Part shown: piece by piece, positions 23,277-37,100 of the stretch
Numbering within the stretch: position 1 is the first letter of the stretch
Layout: every line of letters starts with the position of its first letter
Origin: Channallabes apus
Taxonomy: Eukaryota; Chordata; Actinopteri; Siluriformes; Clariidae
Length of the DNA stretch: 64,000 nt
Direction: 5' to 3'
Assembly (NCBI GenBank): GCA_030522415.1
Contig: CM060127.1
Coordinates: forward strand, 12,120,646-12,184,645
The notes under the pieces: model-generated
What the model was told of the DNA's origin: nothing
Database searches by the model: none
What the model saw: only the letters and a program-made list of their open reading frames with translations
Position numbers and translations under genes: made by a program

Positions 23277-23748
23277 AGATGCTGTGGCACAAGGTTTGCC
23301 TGCCTGTCTCAGGGCTGTGGCCGCCTGTGCGGTGATGGTACAAGATGCTGAAAAGATTGTTCTCTCTAATCCTTTAATTTTGTATTCTCCACATCAGGTT
23401 AAACAAGTGCTGCAGAACATTCAAACACAACACATGACGGCTCAGAGACGGTCTGGGTATGAGATTATCCTGTGTTCTACAAGTAACTTAGAGATAAAAC
23501 CCACCTCTTCTTTTGACACCCTCGGATATGCTCTGGCACGCTTGATCAATGCACAGGACGACACGCTAATAGACACAGATCATGACTGTTGTTCAGAGAT
23601 TATTCACTCCACTAGTATACGTCCTGATCTGTCTTCTACTCCATTAACAACTGGTGACACTTTGTTTGTAGATGGTTCCTGTTCAAAACCATACAGTATG
23701 ATGGGAAATTTCTCTGTGGTTATTCTGTGTGTGCGCTGCCAGATATAA
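23277..23748 (+). pseudogene. ERV RT connection domain and start of RNase H
   Basis: Begins DAVAQGLPACLRAVAACAVM, typical of the region just before RNase H in gamma-type pol. The first RNase H catalytic Asp is in FVDGSC near 23670. The frame is lost at about 23700-23750; the remaining RNase H is in the next frame. Confidence 0.85.
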
Positions 23749-25310
23749 CCATTGAAGCTTACTCTCTCCCTTTCTCATCTGCTCAGGCAGCTGAACTTTT
23801 TGCTCTAACTCGTGCGTGTGTTCTTTCTGAAGGAAAAGATGTCACTATATACACTGATTCTCGTTACGCTTTTGGTATCGCTCACGACTTTGGCCGCATC
23901 TGGCAATCCAGGGGTTTTCGTTCTGCTGAGGTTAAGCTAATTTCTCATTCTTCCCTTGTTCAGGATTTAATAGACGCATGCCATCTACCTGGTACTCTTG
24001 CTATTGTAAAAACTAAGGCTCATTCTTCTGGTGACTCTATGGAAGTGCGAGGAAATTGGCTAGCTGATCGTATTGCTAAAAAAGCAGCTCAAAAACAGAT
24101 TTTCTTTCCTGATTCTGGTTCTGATTTGATCAATACATCTTTTCTTGCTAGCTCTTTGATTCCCGATGTAGATTTATTGTCTTTGCAAGCTTCAGCCACG
24201 CCGAATGATTCCTCTTTTTGGCAAGCTCAGGGTGCCTACGTTGCTTCTGATGGTTTATGGTATTGTGCTGATGGCCGTTTGTGCCTGCCGTCTCATTGTC
24301 TTCCGTTCCTCGTGCGCGAGTTCCATGGTGTTACACATCGTGCACGAAGGGGGGTTAAGGAAGATATGAAAAAACTCTTTTGCATAGCTAACATGCTTGG
24401 AACAATAGATTTATTAATATCTAGATGTTTGGTGTGTGCTCAGAATAATGTGACAAAGGGTTTAGGTAAACACGAAAGTCTTCCGTTACCTACTGCTCCG
24501 TTTGCAGAGTGGCAAATTGATTTTACACATATGCCTGCATGTGGCCCATTCAAATATCTTCTGGTTTTGGTAGACAAGTTTTCAAGGTGGGTGGAAGCTT
24601 TCCCGTGTGCTCGAGAGAATGCAAAGGTGGTGACCCGAGTCTTAGCGAAAGAAATAATACCTCGTTATGGCGTTCCTCATGCTATTGACTCGGATAAAGG
24701 AACACCTTTTACATCACAGGTAACACAGAATTTGTGTAAATATCTTTCACTGTCCTGGCATTTTCACATTCCTTATCACCCACAGTCATCAGGTATAGTA
24801 GAAAGAACAAATAGGGCACTGAAAGAAAAACTGACTAAAGCAATGCAAACTATGGGGAGTAAAACCTGGATTGATCTGTTACCTGCTGTTCTAGCTGAAA
24901 TGAGAATGACACCAAGAAAGGATGTGCACATGTCACCACATGAAATTATATTTGGCAGACCTTTTCCCGTGCCATGGAGGAAAGGTAAACCCGCGATAGG
25001 AACAACTGATCTTGATGTACATATTGCTGAATATTCTGCTGCTCTAATAGATACTCTGAACAAACATTATGAACGAATTGCTAATGTGACTCCAGTACCC
25101 TCAACAAAACCCACACATCTGTTTAATGTGGGAGATACTATTCTGGTAAAATCTTTGACCCCCAGAAAACTGGGAGATTGTAAATATGACGGACCAACAG
25201 AAATAATCGCAATTACTCGTACTGCTGTCCTAACTGATCTTTTTCCACAGTGGATCCATGCTACTAGGCTGAAGAGATGTCCTGTCGGCGTGAGATCAAA
25301 GGATGAATAA
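23727..25310 (+). pseudogene. ERV RNase H C-terminal part and integrase (intact frame)
   Basis: Open for over 500 codons. RNase H residues are AAELFAL (Glu) and YTDSRYAFG (Asp). The integrase has an HHCC zinc finger (REFHGVTHRA ... CLVCAQ, 24316-24450), a DDE core (WQIDFTHMP, DSDKGTPFTS, SSGIVERTN) and a C-terminal domain with KYDGPTEI. All motif residues are present, so the integrase frame looks undamaged although pol as a whole is not. Confidence 0.9.
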
Positions 25311-25344
25311 ATGTTTGTGTATTATTATCTTTCTTTCTCTGCCA

Positions 25345-25363
25345 TTTTTTTGTTGTTTCCTAG
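25345..25363 (+). promoter_or_regulatory. candidate env splice acceptor
   Basis: tttttttgttgtttcctag, a strong polypyrimidine tract with AG at 25362-25363, between the end of pol and env. Confidence 0.5.
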
Positions 25364-25723
25364 ACTGAAGACGTGCTGCAGTGATGACCAACCCGTGACG
25401 TGACACAGAGGGATTGTCTTGGGTTGCCACGGGACGACTTCACTATTGCTATTAGTTCACCATTCCTGGTGGTGTCTTAGCGCCTCGTAAGGTGGGACGA
25501 GTGCAGATTGGGCGTGCCCGCACTCTGAGCACTGTAGCGTCAAGAAAGGCAATAGTTCACCACTAGTAGTTATTTATATGTTTGACATTGCGAACAAGAT
25601 TTTTCACACACACAGGTTTACACTCAACCTGTTATATTTCTGTGTATTCTTTTGGTCACACTTCATTCTGTAGAGTTTATAGAACAGCACTTGGAGTATG
25701 GTGGTAACCTCTCCTGCCTTAGA

Positions 25724-27049
25724 ATGAAGTTTCTTTTTGTCCTCTTAATCTTGAATGAGAGATTGTTGTACATACAGTAGTGCAACCTCATCCACATGAT
25801 AATGTTTTTTGGCGATTCGCTAATTGGACCGCTAAGCGATATACCAATGATTCCTGTTATATGTGCCAACATTTCCCTTCTGCTGTAGGACAGACGTCAC
25901 TGAGACACTTACCTGGTAATGAATCAGCTCTTTCCATGGCTACGCGAGTTTGTATTAGTTCCTTCTGTCGAAATGTTACTCGGTATATTAGCTCTCACCT
26001 AACACATAGCCTATTCTTGAATCAAACAGGGTCTGACTGGTGGTGCAGGCTGATGCACTACGATCATAATTCCTCAAACCCTTGTGCTTATTCACTTACT
26101 GCTTTAGATATTAGTCTCCTCCGCTTCAGCACGAGGAAAAGAGCTCTCGTCACTGCTTTCCAGGTCTTCACCTTGCCCAACTTTAAATATCCTTACTGCT
26201 TCATGGGAAACGGTTCTGTATTTCTTGGAAACGCGCATCTAGATATGTGCAGTGAAGCATATTTTCCCTATTCTCCCGATGGTTCTTGTCCTGAAGGTAA
26301 TTGCTCATAATTCACCCTGGCCCACGTGGGACCATTAATCACTATTCAGATTGGTATTGGGTTTGTGATGAGGCTGTTTACATTTTCCTCCCCGCTAACT
26401 GGGCAGGAGTTTGTGCCCCTTCTCAATTTAGAGGTTCTTTTACACTGGTCACATGAAACCCACGTGGAACCCAACATCATGCTCGCCTTAAGCGAGATAG
26501 TGATCCATTCCCTCCCTCTGATCATCAGTTACAGATTAAAGCCGTTAAATTTTGGCATGCTTTTTTCCCTCAGTATGGTGTGACTCAGTTATGGAATCAG
26601 ATTGAGGTAACACATTACAGGTTAGCTACTTTTGTTAATGCCACCAATATTGCTGTTGAAGGTATTAAAGGTGAATTAACTGCTCTTCGACTGACCACGG
26701 TACAGAATAGGGGGGTGTTTGTGCTATGGTAGGTGATAGTTGTTGTACATACATCCCAGCTAATGATGATGAACATGGAAAAAATTCTACTGCTTTGGAA
26801 AAGATGCGCGAGGTTGCTTCTCAGTTAAAGGATGATGAGAAGGGTCAAGTAGGCTGGGGAGTTTGGTATACTCTGTTTGGACAATGGGCTCCTTATCTCT
26901 CTCTTGTCGTACCGGTTTTGTTTATTTTATTGTTGTGTCTTTTAGGTCCATGCATTCTTCGCTGTGTGCAAAATCTTTTGTATAAGTATGTTTCAGGTTA
27001 TGTTCCTGCGACGTGTCCGATGACCTATTATCCGCCGGCGACTTCTTGA
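25724..27049 (+). pseudogene. ERV envelope, several frame breaks
   Basis: A signal-peptide-like start MKFLFVLLIL at 25724 is out of frame with the surface-like region (to stop 26310), which has Cys and N-glycosylation sites. The middle lies in pieces in other frames, including an RLKR-like basic site at about 26490. The TM part (to 27049) shows a CX6CC motif near 26716-26743 and a membrane span VVPVLFILLLCLLGPCIL at about 26910-26960. A G-run at 26710 coincides with one frame slip. Envelope would mediate entry; this copy is not intact. Confidence 0.8.
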
Positions 27050-27086
27050 AAGCTCTGAGTTTTATTCAACGATGTTTCTTATGAAT

Positions 27087-27099
27087 AAAAGGGGGGAAC
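27087..27099 (+). promoter_or_regulatory. ERV polypurine tract
   Basis: aaaaggggggaac directly before the 3' LTR, the expected plus-strand primer position. Confidence 0.85.
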
Positions 27100-27525
27100 T
27101 GTAGGGAATATTTGATTTTTAGTATGTTTTATGATATTCTGTGTGCGTGAGAACAGAATGTTACTTCTTTCTCTTACCTCGACACAAGCTGCACTTTCAA
27201 TAAACACATCCTATAGCAGTTTATGTTAAAGGTCGTAAAACTGTTAAACGCTCGTAAATGCAGAGCTACTCCCAATTTTATGTTCTTCTTTACCTTATCT
27301 TTTCTAAACATTCCTGACCAGATGTAAACACTTCTGCACCCACCCTTTCTTTGGTTCTTTGCGTGTGTGTGCGTATATATACTCCTCTCTCCCACAATAA
27401 ACTTGGAACGTCTCACTGAGCACGGACTTGTGTATTATTGAGGGGTTCCCTGGTACCAGGCGGGAAGCAAAATACAGGCTGAGCACTGACTAGACGGGGT
27501 CTAGCAAAAACAAGAAATCCTTACA
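27100..27525 (+). repeat. ERV 3' LTR
   Basis: 426 bp, same length as the 5' LTR and differing at three sites (a/t near 27165, t/c near 27249, t/c near 27273). Followed by the gcgtc duplication. Confidence 0.95.
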
Positions 27526-27530
27526 GCGTC

Positions 27531-30500
27531 TCACTGTAATCAGCACACTGTTGATTGTTGAACCTTTTTGATAATGTTCTCATCCTGGCGCTTGAGAATT
27601 TTTCAGCTGATAACCTTTTAACCTTTTCCTGGTCGGCGATCCAGCTGTTTCCATTTCATACTCTAAGAAATGTTTGAATCGTCCTTGCTAAGAAATAAGC
27701 AAAACAGACCCAAGATGGCGGCGATGTTGAGGCGACATCTAGTCAGTATATATCTATGGCCACAGAAGTCATGAGTCGCACTGGAGTGACATAATCTTCC
27801 CCTTTGACTGATTGGCTAGAGGAGCAGCTGTCAATTCGGACTAGATAACCAATGGTGACACTGAAGCCCGCCCCTAATTTACATCAAACTCTGACGGCAA
27901 AGTTTTGAAACACAAGCGCAAAACATGAGAACGTGAGCAAAAGGGAAAGAAGCATAAGTACACAAAAAAATAAAATATGAGCGGAAAACCTGATTTTGTT
28001 TGTGACTCGAAAAATGCTGAATTCGTGTTTCAGTTTTGTGCAATATAATTTGTAATGGGTTTACATTAGGAATTTGCGCTTATTATTTTTCGACCCGTGA
28101 CCGCGTTGTTTGTTTTTCTAAATAACTTTGCATTTATTTTTCATTTTTGTGCGTTATAATTTTACAAGTCTTTCATCTGTTACCGCAATACATTTGATGG
28201 AAATTTGATCCCATACGGTTAGTCAAGAATAATTTTACTTGATAGCTCGACCCGACACTGTTACACAGTAGTTCAATAACAAAATAGTTTAAGAATAAAA
28301 GTCCTTTTAAGAGATAAGGAAGCTGTTGTTTGCATTTCAGAGGGTCCACATTAAAGCACCTTGCTAAGGTAAAGATGCAAATCGTAAAGATGCATTGTGT
28401 AATGCCGCTCTGTGAACACGTTTGAAAGCATCGTACAGCAGCAAACGTGAGTTTCATCTAATAATTTTTGTCTAATAATATTTAAAAGCCAATTAATCTG
28501 CTTAACCTAGTCAAGATTAGCTCACTCTTCTGCTCCTGTGATGTCATTAAACCGTTACAGACTCCTGTTTCTGTCATTATAATAAACTGACAAGCAAAGA
28601 TTATATAGTAATAATTTAATCATCATTCCCGAATAATATTCATGATATACTCGTACATTTTACTAGCATGTCCACTTACATACATTATTTAGATAATAAT
28701 GAGGCCACAAACCCTACAAAGTGCATTTATGGGAATTCTGTAGTCTCTATGGGTATGTCAATAAACTTTAAAGCAGTGCATTGTGGGATGTGGTGACTAA
28801 ATTGTGCACTTTGTAGTGAATCAGGATTTTAAAATTTACTGTTTCTGTAGTGACACAACATCAGAACAGATACATGAAAGGCCTTGACGATACACAATCA
28901 AGATGCATTATGGATGTTTTCCATCCTTTAAGACAGCCATTCCCAAACTGAACAAGGCTTAGGCACAATTTGAAATGTGGAAATCATCTGCGTCCCGCAC
29001 AGACCTTGAATCACAACTCTAATCAATACACAAGAGCAAGGAAGATGAACACTTAAGAAATATTTTATTGGAATCTTAAACATAATCATAAAATTGAAAT
29101 GTAAAAATCTTTTTATTTATTTGTTATAAATGATGTCTCTCTGCCCACCTGCAGTACCCTTACAGCCCACGAGGGTGCCTCACCCACAATCTGGGAAACA
29201 ATGATTTAGAGTGTGTTACTTGGACATGATCCTCTAGCGTGTAGTTTTGGGGGGGTGTGTGTGTGTGTGTGTGTGTGAGTGAGAGAGAGGCATAATGTTC
29301 TTCACTGGTGGAAGATGGAAAACTAAATGCTAAACGGAGTAATTGCCCCATATGTTATTGATTTTGAGTAATTAGAAAAAAAATATTTTGTTAGATCTTC
29401 AAAGATTCAAGTTAAACTGCTGCTTTAACATTAAGTTGAATGTTAAATCAGTGTTTAACATTAGGATTTAAGATTACACTACAAACTACACAACTTCTCA
29501 TTCCAGAAGCTGCTGTTTTTTTGTTGTTGTTGTTGCTCATGTTTGTTTATAACTTACTGACGTTACACACTGTCAAATGAGAGCTTTCCGAAAATTATGA
29601 GTTTCCAACCAGTAATCGCAAGCTCAATGGTTTTTACTTATACAGATAAAAACTCGTATGTCCACGTCATGTTGTGTTTACAAGTAATAATTATAATTAT
29701 TCCACTTTCATGCTCTAATAAAAATCAGTTTGCAGTAATTAGAACTTCAAAAACACGAAGGATGACGTCACCATGTTGTCTGATATCAATTCAATTGTTT
29801 TTTGTGTCACAGATATTGAAAAATCCAAGAACTCAAGATAAACAAGATTTTTAAAACTTTGCAAGGGTGTAGTTAACTTTAAGATGAATATGAAAAGTGC
29901 TGCACAATTAATTGTACACAAATGTAAATTATATGGACCTGTGCAATTGTTTACTTGCAAAAGCCTAGAAAATAAATCAATACAGGTAATGTACACATTG
30001 TTGGGAATTTAAGAATTTATTTATTTTTAAATACTTTTGAGGTGATAAATGAATGAATATTGCGAAACATTTTATCCATCATCATTTGTGCTATTATTTG
30101 TTGTTAGTCTAAAAAAAACAAATGGTACATTAAATAGTTAAACAATTCCAATTTAAATTCACAAATAAAATTCCCAATTTAAATTAATAAAAATAAAATT
30201 TTATTCGAATTAAAAAGAAAGACATTGAGTCAGTGGAGGGAAAGAAATATGCATGACATGTCAGACGTCCTGCTGAGTGATGACTGGCAAGAGCTGTAGC
30301 CAATCAGTAGAGAGCATGAGAATGTGAGCAAATGAAATATGAGTGAAGGAGAAAATGAGATTGATATGACTGATGGAGTTTGAGTTTTTCTGCTTAACAC
30401 GTACTGTGTTTACTAATCACCCATACTGTAGGGACGTTTGTATCTTTATCCAGTAGTTTAGTACGGTATGTATTGGTCCGTGTTTGCCTAATGGTGTTTG

Positions 30501-31225
30501 TTATATGAGTAATGGCATTTCTGTGCTTTAAAATGGGTTAAACATTCTGTTCACTCTGGTTGTGAGTAACTGTAATAGTCAGTGTTTATCCTCTTAACTG
30601 TAGGCAGGCGGTGTGCTTTTGTCATGGGGCTTTTCTGTAACCTGTGTAAATAAAACTGTTAGATATACTGTATTTTGTAAGTCAAATAAACATTATTTAC
30701 TCCTCCTCAGTTTGTATATTTAAATTATTATTAAAGTATTTTAGTTGTGTTCTTTTAACTAAACTGTTTCGGCTAGCACACGACGGTAACAGACGCTTCT
30801 GCCTATCAAATATGTTTGTGTTTTTCTTTACGTTATGTTTTAAAACTTTTAGATACACTTGAGTAACAGTAGGGCAATCAAAGCTTTAGCAGGCCGCATT
30901 TGGTGTACATGTTTACTACTAACCTGTCGCTGTATTAATTAGCATGCTAACTGTGTGCTTTACAGTGTATGCATTTAGACCTAGCGAGCTTTAATTCCTG
31001 CATTACTAGCAAATAGTGATCACCTTTAGAGTCCTAAATACTCGGGATGCTTCCAACCCACTAAATAGGACATTAGTGTATGTGTGGTGTGGTCTTCTAC
31101 AGCATTTAGTTCATAAAATGCAATTTGGTATGAATTCTCGTTAAAAGTGGGAATACAAAATTCTCCTAGTTTGTAGATTTTTAAATATACTCAAATGAAA
31201 ATATTATTTTGCCACTTATACATTC
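27531..31225. other. intergenic sequence, no gene recognised
   Basis: AT-rich. Around 27710-27870 there is a promoter-like cluster (YY1-type aagatggcggc, two CCAAT boxes, a GC box); a (GT)n array is at 29249-29280. Possible remnants of an inverted-end repeat flank 28930-29210. Frames are short and unconvincing. The 3' UTR of cyb561 may extend into the right end. Confidence 0.5.
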
Positions 31226-31233
31226 ATCTGTAT

Positions 31234-32347
<1,114 letters not shown>

Positions 32348-32468
32348 ATCTGTACACACATGAAGATACTTTCTATTACTGAACACATATACATACGCAC
32401 ACACAAGAACAGGAGTAAGGAGACTGGAGACTACATCAGAGGAGGGGTGTTGAAGTCTAGGTGCTGTG

Positions 32469-32652
32469 TTAAGGCGAGCTGGGCCTGGAGTCCTCACTCA
32501 GAGTGTTGAAATGAACAGACAGCGCCTCTTCCTCGGGGTTCGGCGGTCGTCTGAACTCTTCTCTGGTCACCACGTAGCCCACGAGGACCCCGAAACACAC
32601 CAGCAACAGGCCCAGAACATTGGCCAGAACCTCCTCAGGAGCAAACGGTGAC
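32469..32652 (-). CDS. cyb561: cyb561 exon 6 (terminal)
   Basis: Acceptor atgtcgtag; completes Ser and encodes [20 protein letters not shown] (last TM) and a cytosolic tail ending SEDSRPSSP then TAA. The 4.75-kb intron before it holds the piggyBac and Tc1 insertions. Confidence 0.95.
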
Positions 32653-34144
32653 CTACGACATAATAGGAGGAACACGTCAGCATTAGTACTTCATCACTAT
32701 AACTAAGTGGTTTTCTTTTTCATTTCAGACAGAAAGAGACTGAGAAAAAAACTGTAATGCTTGTAATAACATACTGTACTCAGCAAATCGCTCCTCATTA
32801 AAATAATCACATTTTGTTGCTTTGCAGCTTAAAATATAGACAGACACAGTTTTCGTTGTACAGTATGCAGCTGTATTTACTTTACAATAATTACTTCATG
32901 ATAAATGTTACACTGAGTCAAATACATTGGATAAAACCAAAACTGTGTCTGTCGTCATTTCAGGCTGCAAAGCAACAAAATTTAATTATTTTAAAGGGAG
33001 GTGATTCTTTTCCATATACACAGTACAATATTTAAAAAACTGCCAATGACAAATTGCTGAGGAGTAACCCATATTAGAGCATGCTCTATAGAAAGAATGA
33101 ATTTTAGAGAGGTAACAGTAGAACATGAATCACACCATGCCACTGTCGATAAATTTCGTATAATAGCGAGCCGATGCGTTTTATCCCTTACTTATACTTT
33201 TACTACATTAAAACAAGGTATTTTCTTCCAGAATAAACAGGTTTTTATAACTGTTCCTCATGAAACTAGAAAGTATGACAAGCTATTAAAATTCAGTTTA
33301 GCAGAAGAATGAATGTGACACAGATCTTCATTCCTTCATTTGAACCAGCTATCAGTAATAAATGTAGCTGTGTCAGTGGCGTACTGTAAGCTACCTATCT
33401 TTAGCTAATTAACCCTCTGAGGTCCGGGGTGATTTTGGGGCCCTTGAGATGTTTGGACATGCTCTGATATTTGTGCTTTTTTCAGCTACTTATAATATAT
33501 TATTGACCAACCTGTATTTTTCTTGTAATCAGTACAAACTGTTCTACAATAATACGTGACCAAAATGAATGTACGTGTTTGCATTTTTTAGGAAAAAAAT
33601 ATTATGCGTGGTTAGTAAGTTTTGTGAAAAAAAAAGTAGCTGAAATAAGGCCATGAAAGTCATACAGACAATTTGTTCACAAGACATTGTTTCACAAGGG
33701 CTGGTGGACTAGTGTTTTTGCTTCAAAATGATGTGAAAATGATCTTGTTTACTTGCTCACAGAAAACAATATAGTGATTAACACTTTTTAAGTCACTTTT
33801 TGAGTGTAAAGGGTCTATGCGAGAAGGCGTGATCTATCATTACTAATGCAGTGATTCACACCTGAGAAGACAAAGGCCTGCTTACTGATCTGCATAATGA
33901 GCCATCAGACAGGTATGTGACAGAGAGAGGAGAGTTACAAGAAAGAATCTGAGGATAAAATAAGTTTATATATTTTCAGTGTTTAGGTTATTTGAGAATA
34001 TATTTGACACACAAAAAAATCTTGAGATTCATTTGCGAGTTCAGTTAAACAGTTTATTAGGAACAATCAAAGTTGACTTTTTAGCAGCATTACTGCAATC
34101 ACTATAACAGAAAATATAGCTAACAATAATATATAGATATATAA

Positions 34145-34182
<38 letters not shown>

Positions 34183-37100
34183 GCCTATATACTGTATATT
34201 ATAATATAGAAAACAACAACAGCTCTTTGTAATTACCAGAACAAATGACTTTACCAACACTGTACTACATTTTTTCTACAATACACTACAGTTGACTATG
34301 ATGAATATATTGTATTATATATTTATATAATATAGTTATATTTAACTAACATCTATGATGTACTGAATGTGCACTTACTCGTGGTTCTCCAGTGAACTCG
34401 AAACTGAACGACACTCACGTGACTTTCTTGTGCACGCGCCGGTGATGCGGCCACAGTCCTAAACAAAAACAAAAATTGAAACTTGAAGAATGGACGCGCA
34501 TACAATCATTCACAAACAAGAGCTGGTGAACAATTTGACCATCTGAAACACGGTCAAAACAATACAAAACACGTATATATATATAAAATAATAAAACTTT
34601 AGACAGATCTTAATCAGATTTTATTGCGGGCTTGTAAGTAGCGTGCATATTTAATATTTTAACCAATTTTACTCTTGCTGGCATTTAGTATTTTCCAAAT
34701 GTACATATAAAATATAGAGCAGTGATGGTGAGAATAAAAGACTTACTGGTCAGGAATTACATCCTCCGTTGAGTCCAGACGTTGTTCTAAATAAAGCCGT
34801 TCCTCGTCTGAGTCTTGCTCTTCCTCTGATGAGAAAGTAAATTCTTCATCGCTGTCCATCTGAAGCGCTTCTTCACCCGTGTAGCGTGACATCATTCAAA
34901 CGCAGAAACAGTAAGTAAGATGCAGCTTGTTGTTTTATGCCCTGGGGGTGTGTACGTGATTACCTGCCTCACCTCAGGTCATTTCCATATGAACAGCGCG
35001 CGCGCAGGGAGGCGGGAGCACATTAGCTGTAATGAGCCGATACAGGAGAATCTGTACCACTCCTTACTTTCATACGGATTACATAAAAGCAGATTATTTG
35101 TTTTCATGGTGACCTGCATCATTTAAAAGTAGACCCTTTAAGCTTTCTATAGATATATTTCTCATGTCTGTGTGTGCAGTATTCGCGGAGTTTCAGTTCA
35201 TTTTAGTGACGTGTTTCAAAAAGATTTTGGCGGAGACTGAGACGGCTGAAAGCGCACCCGGTTTATTTTATTTATTTTATTAATGCACAAAGTTTTCTTT
35301 TTAACATGTGTGCATACAAAAAAAAGTAGATACTTTACAGATTCGATTAATATATAGATCTTGTCTGTACGATCAAAACTGAAAGTGTAATTTAAGTTCT
35401 TATTGGCGTCATCAGGGGAAAACACCTCAAAACGCATATATGCGTTCGCGGACCTCAGAGGGTTAATTGCGGTGACTGACGATCAGTAAACTGTTTTGTT
35501 TGTACAGCTTCAAAGAGTTGAGAATCAGAGTGGTAATTATTTATGCACATTTACCTTATTACTCCAGAAAATAATTAAAACATTGACTTAAAGTTCCAGC
35601 TACTGTACAAACCAATGCACTATGCTGGTTTTACTGAAACATCTGTGAACATCAGCTGTTTTAGTGCTTTGGTAAAATGGTACAAAGCTTGTTCTCTGCA
35701 TCACTGTGAATGATACGTATTTATCAGTTGCGATCCGCAAACCACTGAGCCACGGTGAGTCACTTTTTGGAGTGACACATCCTGCTGATGACCTCCAGCT
35801 GAAAGACTCTTGACACAATGGTGCATTTTCTGGAGCTTTCATTAGGCTCTGGTGACTCACACTTCTCCAAATAAGCTCTTCAACTTCATACAGACTGCTG
35901 CTGCTATTACTGACTGGATACAAATCCTGTCATAAAGCTGAATGGGAATAAAGAAAGTCTGAAATAGATGCAGATAGATGTGTGCCAAATGTGGAGCTGA
36001 TATGAATTCAGCCACTCATCTCAATTCGAGATCATACAGGTCCTTCTCAAAAAATTAGCATATCATGAAAAGGTTCTCTAAACGAGCTATTAACCTAATC
36101 ATCTGAATCAACTAATTAACTCTAAACACCTGCAAAAGATTCCTGAGGCTTTTAAAAACTCCCAGCCTGGTTCATTACTCAAAACCGCAATCATGGGTAA
36201 GACTGCCGACCTGACTGCTGTCCAGAAGGCCATCATTGACACCCTCAAGCAAGAAGGTAAGACACAGAAAGACATTTCTGAACGAATAGGCTGTTCCCAG
36301 AGTGCTGTATCAAGGCACCTCAGTGGGCAGGAAAAAGTGTGGCAGAAAACGCTGCACAACGAGAAGAGGTGACCGGGCCCTGAGGAAGATTGTGGAGAAG
36401 GACCGATTCCAGACCTTGGGGGACCTGCGGAAGCAGTGGACTGAGTCTGGAGTAGAAACATCCAGAGCCACCGTGTGCAGGAAATGGGCTACAGGTTGAA
36501 AATTTTGCATGTCGTTCGGAAATCAAGGTGCCAGAGTCTGGAGGAAGACTGGGGAGAGGGAAATGCCAAAATGCCTGAAGTCCAGTGTCAAGTACCCACA
36601 GTCAGTGATGGTCTGGGGTGCCATGTCAGCTGCTGGTGTTGGTCCACTGTGTTTTATCAAGGGCAGGGTCAATGCAGCTAGCTATCAGGAGATTTTGGAG
36701 CACTTCATGCTTCCATCTGCTGAAAAGCTTTATGGAGATGAAGATTTCATTTTTCAGCACGACCTGGCACCTGCTCACAGTGCCAAAACCACTGCTAAAT
36801 GGTTTACTGACCATGGTATTACTGTGCTCAATTGGCCTGCCAACTCTCCTGACCTGAACCCCATAGAGAATTTGTGGGATTTGTGAAGAGAAAGTTGAGA
36901 GACACAAGACACAACACTCTGGATGAGCTCAAGGCCGCTATCGAAGCATCCTGGGCCTCCATAACACCTCAGCAGTGCCACAGGCTGATTGCCTCCATGC
37001 CACGCCGCATTGAAGCAGTCATTTCTGCAAAAGGATTCCCGACCAAGTATTGAGTGCATAACTGAACATAATTATTTGAAGTTTGACTTTTTTTGTATTA

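Larger units (their letters stand above)
19962..27525 (+). mobile_element. endogenous retrovirus (gammaretrovirus-like), young but defective
   Basis: Provirus of 7564 bp: 5' LTR, PBS-like site, splice donor, gag, in-frame UAG, protease, partial RT, RNase H, integrase, env, polypurine tract and 3' LTR. A 5-bp duplication gcgtc (19957-19961 and 27526-27530) marks the insertion. LTRs differ at 3 of 426 positions by eye, so the insertion is recent. Gamma-like traits are one CCHC zinc knuckle, gag and pro in the same frame across a single UAG, and a CX6CC motif in env TM. Defects: a frameshift in gag, UGA between pro and RT, the RT core deleted, a frameshift in RNase H, and several breaks in env. 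Confidence 0.95.

Noticed and set aside
25780..25782. Env start at the GTG/ATG-like codon 25780
   Set aside because: It is GTG in an open frame that continues upstream; a signal-peptide-like ATG at 25724 in another frame is the likelier original start.
28930..29210. Possible 280-bp inverted-end element
   Set aside because: End similarity (cattcccaaactg versus cccagattg) is too weak to call and no target duplication was found.
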